This document shows, piece by piece, positions 43,233 to 50,813 of a DNA stretch of 64,000 nt; position 1 is the stretch's first letter, and each line of letters opens with the position of its first letter. Both the position numbers and the translations under genes were made by a program. Source of the stretch: Lentisphaeria bacterium (GTDB taxonomy: Bacteria > Verrucomicrobiota > Lentisphaeria > Victivallales > Victivallaceae); NCBI GenBank assembly GCA_022768375.1, contig JALEMG010000039.1, positions 1-64,000 on the forward strand, read 5' to 3'. Under the pieces are notes generated by a model, which worked only from the letters and a program-made list of their open reading frames with translations, had not been told where the DNA came from and did no database searches.

Positions 43233-44884
43233 ACTCCGCCCGCTTCCGGCGTCGGAGATTTTTCCTGCCGCTGATCCTGCTCATGCTGATCGTCGGAGCG
43301 GCGGCGGCGCTGCCGCCCGCACCGGTATGGATCACCGACAGCGGCAACAAATATCTGATTCTGTGCAATCTGGCCGAGTACGGCGAGGGCGTTTTCCGCC
43401 ATCCGGTCCCGGAATTGTTTCCGTACTGCGGATTCCACTTTCAACTCATGCCCGACGGCGGAATACGGTCATTCTTCCCGGAAACGCTGGCGGCGGCGAC
43501 GCTGCCTTTCCGGAATTTGTTCGGAGACGCGGCGGCGAGCGTGCTTTCCATATCGGCAGCGGTGCTGATCGTGTTTTTCACGCTGAAACTGAGCCGGGAC
43601 CGCCTGTTTCCGGTTCTGGCGCTGGTTTGCGCCTCCCCGCTGGTATTCTATGCGGTGCAGATGTGGGAAATGCTTCCGGCGGCGGCGCTGGTGACGGCGG
43701 CGGCGTGGTGTTTTTACCGCGGCGAACCGCTGGGAGCCGGACTGCTTTTCGGATGCGGGGTGTGGATGCGCGAGGAACTCTATGTGCTGGGAGCGGCGTT
43801 CGGGCTCGCGCTGCTCATCCGGCGGCGCGGCCGGGAACTGCCCCTTTTCGCCCTCGGCGCGGCGATCCCGGTCCTGATTTTGTGGACGGTGAACCTGCGC
43901 ACTTACGGCCATATTTTCGGACTGCACGGCGGCGCGTATTTCACCAACAACCGTCCCGACTCGGCCGCATGGCCCGACCGCCTGCGGGAGATCGGCTTCA
44001 ACTACGGTCAGCAACTGCTCCGTTTCGACACGGTCGGACGGTTCGCGCCGTGGCTGACCGCGGGATCGGCCGTGGTGACCTTTATCGCCGGATGCGCTCC
44101 GGATTTCCGGTCGTTTCGGAAGTTCCGGATCGCCGTCCAAACCATCTCCGTCCTCGCCGGCGCGGTTCTGTTGCGGGGTCTGTTCCGCAGCGACGATCCG
44201 CTGTTGACATCGGCGCGGACCGCCGGACTGCTTTTCGCTTTCCCCGCGGCGATCCCGGTGCTGGCCCACTGGCGCGCCCTGCTCCGCGCCGGGAATTCGG
44301 AGATCCGACTGACCGCGCTGACGGTATTTCTTTACCTTCTGCTGTTCCCCCTCTTTCTCAACGCCAACGACATCGGCCTCACCTGGAGCAGCCGCCACTG
44401 CATCGTCGTCATGCCGCTGCTGGCGCTGTTGTGCGGCTATGCTCTGGGAATCACCGGGGCGTGCCGCCGTCCGTGGCTGCCGGCGGTCCTGCTCTCCCTC
44501 GGGTGCGCCATGCAGATATGGGCGATGTGCGCGCTGTACGAAGTCTCGCACCGGACGCGGGCGCTGGAAAACACGCTGCGGGAAGCCCCGGAAAAAATCA
44601 TCGTCTCCGATGTGTTCTTTCTCCCGGAAATGACGCCGCGGGCGATGCGGAACAAACTCTGGCTCGAAATCACCGATCTTCCGCGCACCGAAATTCTGCT
44701 TCGCTACCTGAAGGCCAACAAAATCGACCGCTTCCTGCTCGTGCTTTCCCCCCGCTACCGGCGGCTGCCCAATCCGGCGCTGGCCGAACTGCTGAGGCAT
44801 TACCGCCCCGCGGCGGAGCCGGAACGCTTCGATATTACGCCGCATATCGGGGTTTTTCTCGCCAAATGCGAAAAAACTCCTTGA
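43229..44884 (+). CDS. polytopic membrane protein, GT-C glycosyltransferase-like
   Basis: 551 residues with about ten to eleven membrane segments. The first extracytoplasmic loop (WITDSGNKYLILCNLAEYG) starts with an Asp after segment 1, as in GT-C enzymes of the PMT/dolichyl-type group. The C-terminal ~110 residues are soluble (FFLPEMTPRAMRNKLWLE onward). The layout fits transfer of a lipid-linked sugar to a surface acceptor, but no motif proves it. Coupled to the ACT protein by an ATGA overlap. Transcription of rpsA begins from its own promoter at its 3' end. Confidence 0.7.
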   Translation: MNSARFRRRRFFLPLILLMLIVGAAAALPPAPVWITDSGNKYLILCNLAEYGEGVFRHPVPELFPYCGFHFQLMPDGGIRSFFPETLAAATLPFRNLFGDAAASVLSISAAVLIVFFTLKLSRDRLFPVLALVCASPLVFYAVQMWEMLPAAALVTAAAWCFYRGEPLGAGLLFGCGVWMREELYVLGAAFGLALLIRRRGRELPLFALGAAIPVLILWTVNLRTYGHIFGLHGGAYFTNNRPDSAAWPDRLREIGFNYGQQLLRFDTVGRFAPWLTAGSAVVTFIAGCAPDFRSFRKFRIAVQTISVLAGAVLLRGLFRSDDPLLTSARTAGLLFAFPAAIPVLAHWRALLRAGNSEIRLTALTVFLYLLLFPLFLNANDIGLTWSSRHCIVVMPLLALLCGYALGITGACRRPWLPAVLLSLGCAMQIWAMCALYEVSHRTRALENTLREAPEKIIVSDVFFLPEMTPRAMRNKLWLEITDLPRTEILLRYLKANKIDRFLLVLSPRYRRLPNPALAELLRHYRPAAEPERFDITPHIGVFLAKCEKTP

Positions 44885-44909
44885 CTTGCAAGTGATTCCG
44901 TGCTATATT
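44881..44909 (+). promoter_or_regulatory. promoter of rpsA
   Basis: TTGACT (44881-44886), 17-base spacer, TATATT (44904-44909). The -35 box overlaps the last bases of the preceding gene. Confidence 0.88.
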
Positions 44910-44925
44910 ATCGGCAGTAGGGTTA

Positions 44926-44946
44926 TTCCCGGCACGGGGCCGGGAA
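44926..44946 (+). promoter_or_regulatory. hairpin in the rpsA leader
   Basis: TTCCCGGC (44926-44933) pairs with GCCGGGAA (44939-44946) across a 5-base loop in the first 40 bases of the rpsA transcript. It is followed by an A-rich single-stranded stretch up to an ATG without Shine-Dalgarno. A role in S1 autoregulation is plausible by analogy with other bacteria. Confidence 0.55.
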
Positions 44947-44993
44947 GCACGGTCAACGCAACAAGTCAATAACCAACAAGAAATCTCAAGTAA

Positions 44994-46730
44994 ATGGAAG
45001 AGAACAAATTTGCAGAGAGTTTTCTCGACTTCAGCGGCATGCCGGAGAGCATGGAGGAACTGCTGAAGGGCAAAGAGGGCGCCGGCACCATCACCAAAGG
45101 CAAGATCGTCGAAGGCACCATCGTCGCCAAACGTCCGGACGGGGCGCTGGTGGACATCGGTTACAAGGCCGAGGGCTTTGTGCCGTCCGGTGAATTCATG
45201 AACTTCGACGATGCCAACGTCGGCGACAAGATCGACGTCTACCTCGAGGAGATCGAGAACCGTCAGAACATGCCGACTCTCAGTTTGGAAAAAGCCTACT
45301 CCATCAAGGCGTGGAACCGCATCACCACCGAATACGGTGAAGGCCATGTGGTCAAAGGCACCATGCGTCACCGGGTCAAAGGCGGCATCATGGTGGACGT
45401 CGAGGGCTTCCCGGCCTTCCTGCCCGGCAGTCAATTGGACGTCAGCCCGGTCCGCAACATGGACGATTATCTCAACAAGGAATACGATGTCAAGATCATC
45501 AAGATCAACGTCGAACGCCACAACATCGTCGTCTCCCGCCGCGAACTGCTGGAGGAGTCCATCCGCGACCAGCGCGGCAAACTGCTGGAGACCATGAAGG
45601 TCGACGATCTGGTCAAAGGCACGGTCAAGAACATCACCGACTTCGGCGCCTTCATCGATCTGGGCGGCATCGACGGTCTGCTTCACATCACCGACATTTC
45701 CTGGGGCCGGATCAACCATCCCAGCGAAGTGCTTTCCGTCGGTCAGGAAGTCGAAGTGGTCATCATCGGCATCGATAAGGAGAAGGAACGCGTTTCGCTG
45801 GGTCTGAAGCAGAAGACCCGCAATCCGTGGGACGACGTGGTTGCCAAATATCCGAAAGGCAGTCATGTCACCGGTAAGGTGGTCAATCTGATGCCCTACG
45901 GCGCATTCGTGGAAATTGAAACCGGGGTCGAGGGTTTGATCCACGTCTCCGAAATGAGTTGGACCAAGCGCATCAACAAAGCCAGCGACGTGCTGAGCAA
46001 GGACGAGATCGTCGAAGCCGTCGTGCTGGATATCGACCGCGAAAGCCGGAAAATTTCCCTGGGTCTGCGGCAGAAGGAGCGCAATCCGTGGGAAGTGCTC
46101 GCCGAGAAGTATCCGGTGGGCAAGCACATCGTCGGCAAGGTCCGCAACATGACCAACTACGGCGCGTTCGTCGAGATCGAGAACGACATCGACGGCATGA
46201 TCCACGTCTCCGACATGAGTTGGACCCGCAAGATCAACAAGCCCAGCGAAGTGCTCACTCCGGGACAGGAGATCGAAGTGGTCATTCTGGAGATCAATCC
46301 GGAGCAGCAGCGCATTTCCCTCGGCCTCAAGCAGGCGGAGAACGATCCGTGGAGCAATATCAACGATCTTTACAAGGTCGGCGACATCGTCAAGGGCAAA
46401 GTGACCAAGATCACCACCTTCGGCGCCTTTGTCGAATTGAGCAACAAGATCGACGGTCTTATCCACATCTCCCAGTTGAGCCACGACCGCGTGGACAAGG
46501 TCAAGGATGTCCTCAAAGTCGGCGATGAAGTCGAGGCCCGCGTGATCAAGGTCGATACCGACGAGCGTCGGATCGGGCTGTCGATCAAGGCGGTGGACGG
46601 CGACTTCTCCGAAGCGGACCTCAAGGCCGCCGAGGAGGAATATACCGCGGCGCTGAAACCCGGCGAAGCGATGGTCAACGTCGGCGAAGTTTTCGACTCC
46701 GGCGCAATGGACGGATTGAAACTCGACTGA
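44994..46730 (+). CDS. rpsA: 30S ribosomal protein S1
   Basis: 578 residues with six S1 (OB-fold) repeats of about 85 residues. The later ones share VTGKVVNLMPYGAFVEIETGV, LIHVSEMSW and ISLGLRQKERNPW. The first two repeats are more diverged, as usual, and bind the ribosome; the rest bind mRNA. No clear ribosome site is present before the ATG (AACAAGAAATCTCAAGTAA), which fits known S1 mRNAs. Strong promoter upstream and terminator downstream make it a single-gene unit. Confidence 0.97.
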   Translation: MEENKFAESFLDFSGMPESMEELLKGKEGAGTITKGKIVEGTIVAKRPDGALVDIGYKAEGFVPSGEFMNFDDANVGDKIDVYLEEIENRQNMPTLSLEKAYSIKAWNRITTEYGEGHVVKGTMRHRVKGGIMVDVEGFPAFLPGSQLDVSPVRNMDDYLNKEYDVKIIKINVERHNIVVSRRELLEESIRDQRGKLLETMKVDDLVKGTVKNITDFGAFIDLGGIDGLLHITDISWGRINHPSEVLSVGQEVEVVIIGIDKEKERVSLGLKQKTRNPWDDVVAKYPKGSHVTGKVVNLMPYGAFVEIETGVEGLIHVSEMSWTKRINKASDVLSKDEIVEAVVLDIDRESRKISLGLRQKERNPWEVLAEKYPVGKHIVGKVRNMTNYGAFVEIENDIDGMIHVSDMSWTRKINKPSEVLTPGQEIEVVILEINPEQQRISLGLKQAENDPWSNINDLYKVGDIVKGKVTKITTFGAFVELSNKIDGLIHISQLSHDRVDKVKDVLKVGDEVEARVIKVDTDERRIGLSIKAVDGDFSEADLKAAEEEYTAALKPGEAMVNVGEVFDSGAMDGLKLD

Positions 46731-46753
46731 GGCGAAGTTCAGGAAATCCCGAA

Positions 46754-46781
46754 GGGGCGGCGCATGCCGCTCCTTTTTTTT
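46754..46781 (+). terminator. rho-independent terminator of rpsA
   Basis: GGGGCGGC (46754-46761) pairs with GCCGCTCC (46766-46773), including one G-U pair, across a GCAT loop. Eight T follow. Confidence 0.92.
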
Positions 46782-46887
46782 GTCCCCCTCCTCCGCCGCC
46801 GTCAGCGAAAAGGTTTTTGAAGACAAGTCGAAAGGCCTGCTGGCCTAAGGCGGTTTTCTCCGTGATCCGGCAGATTTTGTTTGAAAA

Positions 46888-46916
46888 TCACAAAATTTGA
46901 TAATTTTTCACAAAAT
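46888..46916 (+). promoter_or_regulatory. direct-repeat operator candidate upstream of the DeoR gene
   Basis: TCACAAAAT occurs at 46888-46896 and again at 46908-46916, 20 bases apart (two helix turns), just before the -35 box. Such spaced direct repeats are typical for DeoR-family binding. Confidence 0.55.
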
Positions 46917-46919
46917 CGT

Positions 46920-46948
46920 TTGACTTTGCGCCGCGCCCCCCATATATT
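46920..46948 (+). promoter_or_regulatory. promoter of the DeoR-2-oxo acid dehydrogenase unit
   Basis: TTGACT (46920-46925), 17-base spacer, TATATT (46943-46948), about 45 bases before the DeoR start. Confidence 0.85.
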
Positions 46949-46992
46949 ATATGCGGTAATTGGGTGACGGGTAAAACTCGAGGATTCCGACA

Positions 46993-47739
46993 ATGACGGA
47001 ACGGCGCGAAGCGATCCGAAAATTTATTGAGTCCAAAGGTGAGGTTTCCATCGGAGAACTGGCCGCTCATTTCGCTTCGTGGTCGGAAATGACCCTGCGC
47101 CGGGACCTGGCCGCGCTGGAACAGGAACACCGGCTCATTCTCACCCGGGGCGGCGCCCGCACCATCCCTTCCCGCTACGGGCTTCACGAAGATATCTACA
47201 GCGAACGCGAACAGCGCAACGCTCAGGCCAAACGAACCATCGCAGACAAGGCAGTGGAACTGATCGAACCGGACACCGGGATCTTCCTCGACTCCGGCAC
47301 CACGGCCATGGCGCTGGCGCGGATCCTGCCTGACTGTCATCTGGCGGTGATCACCGCCGCCCCCAATATCGCACTGGAAGTGGCCATGCGCAAAGCCAAG
47401 CCCTCCGTCATCATGCTGGGAGGGACGCTTTCCCGGGACGAGATCGCCGTTTCCGACCCGGAGATCGTCCGCAATCTGGAAAATCTGAATATCGACACCG
47501 CGTTCGTCACCGCTTCCGGCTATGACGAACGCAGCGGTTTTACCGTCGGCAGTCAACTCGGCGCCCTGCTCAAGCGGGCGGTGGTGAAACAGGCCCGGCG
47601 AGTGGTGATGATGCTGGACAAATCCAAGGTCGGCACGCTGCTGCCCTTCACGTTTGCCCGGATGGAGGATGTGGACGTGCTGGTCGGGGACGGCGAGTTG
47701 CCCGCAAGCATGCTGAAAAATTGTCGTAAACTGCTGTAA
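46993..47739 (+). CDS. DeoR-family transcriptional regulator
   Basis: 248 residues. The N-terminal winged helix (ERREAIRKFIESKGEVSIGELAAHF, MTLRRDLAALE) is of the DeoR type. The C-terminal DeoRC sensor has IFLDSGTTAMALAR, VITAAPNIALEVA, MLGGTLSRDE and the closing VMMLDKSKVG. Family members usually bind a sugar phosphate and repress their own operon. It lies just ahead of the E2-E3-E1 genes, 30 bases from the next start, and probably controls them. Confidence 0.92.
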   Translation: MTERREAIRKFIESKGEVSIGELAAHFASWSEMTLRRDLAALEQEHRLILTRGGARTIPSRYGLHEDIYSEREQRNAQAKRTIADKAVELIEPDTGIFLDSGTTAMALARILPDCHLAVITAAPNIALEVAMRKAKPSVIMLGGTLSRDEIAVSDPEIVRNLENLNIDTAFVTASGYDERSGFTVGSQLGALLKRAVVKQARRVVMMLDKSKVGTLLPFTFARMEDVDVLVGDGELPASMLKNCRKLL

Positions 47740-47769
47740 CATACCAACACATAAGGAGAATATGGTATT

Positions 47770-49377
47770 ATGGCTGATTTCATTCTGATGCCCCAGATGG
47801 GCGTGTCCGAGGAGAGCGCGCTGCTCGCCGAGTGGAAGGTCAAGGAGGGCGATGTCATCAAACTCGAACAGCCGCTGTTCGCTCTGGAGACCGGCAAATC
47901 CTCCTTTGAGGAACTGGCCAAGTACGAGGGCACGCTGCTGAAAATTCTCGTCCCCGCCGGGGAGGAAGTCAAAGTGGGCGCTCCGGTGGCCGTGGTCGGC
48001 AAACCCGGAGAGAGTTTCGCCGTTCCCGGCGCGGCGGCTCCGGCGCAGGAAGCAACTCCGGCGGCGGCGCCCGCCGCTGCCCCCGCTCCGGCGGCAGCGG
48101 CAACTCCGGCGGCTTCCGACAACGCGGATGTCAACTTCATTCTGATGCCCCAGATGGGGGTCTCCGAGGAGAGCGCGCTGTTGTCCGAGTGGAAGGTCAA
48201 GGAAGGCGACGTCATCAAACTCGAGCAGCCGCTGTTCGCCCTGGAGACCGGCAAATCCTCCTTTGAGGAACTGGCCAAGTACGAGGGCACGCTGCTGAAA
48301 ATCCTCGTCCCCGCCGGCAATGAAGTCGCGGTGGGCGCTCCGGTGGCCGTGGTCGGCAAACCGGGGGCAAGTTTCACCATTCCCGGCGCGGCGGCCCCGA
48401 CTCCGGCGCAGGAAGCGACTCCGGCGGCGGCGCCCGCCCCTGCCCCCGCTCCGGCGGCAACGCCGGCGGTGTCCGGCGGCAAAGTGCTCGCTTCGCCCCG
48501 GGCCAGAAAACTGGCCTCCGAACTCGGTCTCGATCTCGCTCAGGCTCAGGCCAGCGGTCCCGAAGGCCGGATCATCGAACGCGATGTGAAGGCGCTGAAA
48601 GCGGCGGCTCCGGCGGCAACTGCGGCTCCGGCGTCCGCCCCCGCAACTCCGGCCCCGGCGACAACTCCGGCGGCAACTCCGGCGGCCTACACCGAGGAAA
48701 AGATTTCCCGTCTGCGCAAGGTCATTGCCGACAACATGCACAAATCGCTGGCGGAAATGGCCCAACTCACGCTCAACCGCACCTTCGACGCCACCGCGAT
48801 TCTGGAACTGCGCAAGCAGATGAAAAACGCGCCGGAACTCGGACTGAACAAGGTCAGTCTCAACGACATCGTCCTTTTCGCCGTGGCGAAAACGCTGGTG
48901 GAATTCCCCGACATCAACGCCAACTTCATCGGCGACAAGATGCGCCGTTTCACCCATGCCCAGTTGGGCGTGGCCGTGGATACGCCCAAAGGTCTGCTGG
49001 TCCCGGTGCTCAAGGATGCCGACACGATGTCCCTGATGGCGATTTCCGTCGCGGTCAAGGAGTTCGCGGCCCAGTGCAAGGACGGCACGCTGCCCGGCGA
49101 CAAACTGCAGGGCGGCAGTTTCACCGTCACCAATCTCGGCAATCTCGGCATCGAGAGTTTCACCCCGATCATCAATCCGCCCCAAACCGCCATTCTCGGC
49201 GTCTGCGGCACGATGCTCCGGCCCCGGCAGAAAGCCGACGGTTCGGTGGAATTTTATCAGGCCATGGGCCTCTCGCTCACGTTCGACCACCGGGTAGTGG
49301 ACGGCGCGCCGGCGGCGAAGTTCCTCAAGGCGGTGGCCGAGAAACTGGAAAAATTCAATCTGATTCTGGCTCTCTAA
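47770..49377 (+). CDS. 2-oxo acid dehydrogenase E2 (dihydrolipoyl acyltransferase) with two lipoyl domains
   Basis: 535 residues. Two lipoyl domains (~1-80 and ~120-200) each carry the lipoylated Lys in LETGKSSFEEL and are almost identical. They are joined by Ala/Pro linkers. A peripheral-subunit-binding domain follows (LASPRARKLASELGLDL), then the catalytic domain with the active-site FDHRVVDGAPAAKFL near the end. It forms the core that passes the acyl group to CoA. The substrate (pyruvate, acetoin or branched-chain) is not decided; the absence of a leading acetoin-specific gene leaves pyruvate most likely. Confidence 0.93.
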   Translation: MADFILMPQMGVSEESALLAEWKVKEGDVIKLEQPLFALETGKSSFEELAKYEGTLLKILVPAGEEVKVGAPVAVVGKPGESFAVPGAAAPAQEATPAAAPAAAPAPAAAATPAASDNADVNFILMPQMGVSEESALLSEWKVKEGDVIKLEQPLFALETGKSSFEELAKYEGTLLKILVPAGNEVAVGAPVAVVGKPGASFTIPGAAAPTPAQEATPAAAPAPAPAPAATPAVSGGKVLASPRARKLASELGLDLAQAQASGPEGRIIERDVKALKAAAPAATAAPASAPATPAPATTPAATPAAYTEEKISRLRKVIADNMHKSLAEMAQLTLNRTFDATAILELRKQMKNAPELGLNKVSLNDIVLFAVAKTLVEFPDINANFIGDKMRRFTHAQLGVAVDTPKGLLVPVLKDADTMSLMAISVAVKEFAAQCKDGTLPGDKLQGGSFTVTNLGNLGIESFTPIINPPQTAILGVCGTMLRPRQKADGSVEFYQAMGLSLTFDHRVVDGAPAAKFLKAVAEKLEKFNLILAL

Positions 49378-49401
49378 TCCTTAAATTCGAGGTAGGAAAT
49401 T

Positions 49402-50772
49402 ATGGTTTACGATGTGCTCGTCATCGGCGGGGGGCCCGCCGGTTACAAAGCGGCGGAGCGCGCCGGTCACAAAGGCATGAGCGTCTGCCTTTTCGAGGGG
49501 CGTTCCCTCGGCGGCGTCTGCCTCAATGAGGGATGCGTCCCCACCAAAACGCTGTTGTACAGCGCCAAGATATTCGATTACGCCAACGGCGGCGGCGAAC
49601 ACTACGGCGTTACCGTCACCGGCGCGAAAATCGACCATGCCCAGGTCATCGCCCGCAAGGACAAGGTCGTCAAGACCCTCGTCTCCGGCGTCGCCATGCA
49701 GATGAAGGGCGCCAAGGTCAACGTGGTCAAAGCGCAGGCGAAAGTGCTGTCCAAGGACGCTTCCGGCATCACCGTGGAAGCCGGAAACGAAAAATACGTC
49801 GGCAAAAAACTGATCATCGCCTCCGGTTCCGTGGCGGCGGTGCCGCCGATCCCGGGACTGAAGGAAGCGGTCGCCTCCGGCGACGCGCTGACCAACCGGG
49901 AGATTCTCGCGCTGACCGAAGCACCGAAAAAACTCATCGTTCTGGGCGGCGGAGTCATCGGGCTGGAAATGGCGTCTTACTTCAACAGCATCGGCACGGA
50001 AGTCACCGTGGTCGAAATGCTGGACCGTATCGGCGGCCCGACGGATATCGACATGTCTGAAATGCTTCGCGGCATCTATGAGAAGCGCGGCGTCAAATTT
50101 ATGCTCAAGACCAAGGCTGTCGCCGTCAAGGGCAGCACGCTGGCGGTGGAGAATGCTTCCGGCGCCTCCGAACTGGCGGCCGACAAGATTCTGGTGGCCA
50201 TCGGACGCCGCGCCAACACCGCCGACATGGGATACGAGAATATCGGCGTCTACATGGAGCGCGGCGCGATCAAAACCGACGATCAGATGAAAACCAATGT
50301 GTCCGACGTTTTCGCCGTGGGCGACGTCAACGGCAAATCCATGCTGGCCCATACCGCCTACCGGGAGGCCGAAGTCGCCGTCAACGTTATCGCGGGCGAG
50401 CGGGACGCCATGGATTACAGCGCGATCCCGGCGGTGATCTACACCAATCCGGAAGTCTCCAGCGTCGGCGAGACCGAGGAGACCGCCAAAAACAAAGGGC
50501 TGAAATTCCACACCGTCAAAATGCCGCTGCAGTACAGCGGCCGCTACATCGCGGAAAACGAGGGCGGCACCGGGTTCCTCAAACTGATCCTCGATGCCGA
50601 CGACATCGTCATCGGCGCGTGCATCCTCGGCAATCCGGGCTCGGAAATGATCTTCGGTCTGGCCATGGCCATCACGAGAAAACTCAACTGCGCCGAAATC
50701 GCCAAAGTGGTCTTCCCCCATCCGACTGTGGGCGAGGTCTTCCGCGACGCGGCGCTTTCGCAGGTCAAATGA
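49402..50772 (+). CDS. lpdA: dihydrolipoyl dehydrogenase (E3)
   Basis: 456 residues. FAD site VIGGGPAGYKAAERA, redox disulfide GGVCLNEGCVPTKTL, NAD site VLGGGVIGLEMASYF, second FAD site VFAVGDVNGKSMLAH, and the C-terminal FPHPTVGEVFRDA. The usual His-Glu pair of E3 is HPTVGE. Re-oxidises the lipoyl groups of the E2 encoded just upstream, making NADH. Confidence 0.95.
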   Translation: MVYDVLVIGGGPAGYKAAERAGHKGMSVCLFEGRSLGGVCLNEGCVPTKTLLYSAKIFDYANGGGEHYGVTVTGAKIDHAQVIARKDKVVKTLVSGVAMQMKGAKVNVVKAQAKVLSKDASGITVEAGNEKYVGKKLIIASGSVAAVPPIPGLKEAVASGDALTNREILALTEAPKKLIVLGGGVIGLEMASYFNSIGTEVTVVEMLDRIGGPTDIDMSEMLRGIYEKRGVKFMLKTKAVAVKGSTLAVENASGASELAADKILVAIGRRANTADMGYENIGVYMERGAIKTDDQMKTNVSDVFAVGDVNGKSMLAHTAYREAEVAVNVIAGERDAMDYSAIPAVIYTNPEVSSVGETEETAKNKGLKFHTVKMPLQYSGRYIAENEGGTGFLKLILDADDIVIGACILGNPGSEMIFGLAMAITRKLNCAEIAKVVFPHPTVGEVFRDAALSQVK

Positions 50773-50813
50773 TCCAACTTCAACCTTAAAATCAAAGAAA
50801 AGGAAAAAAAGAA

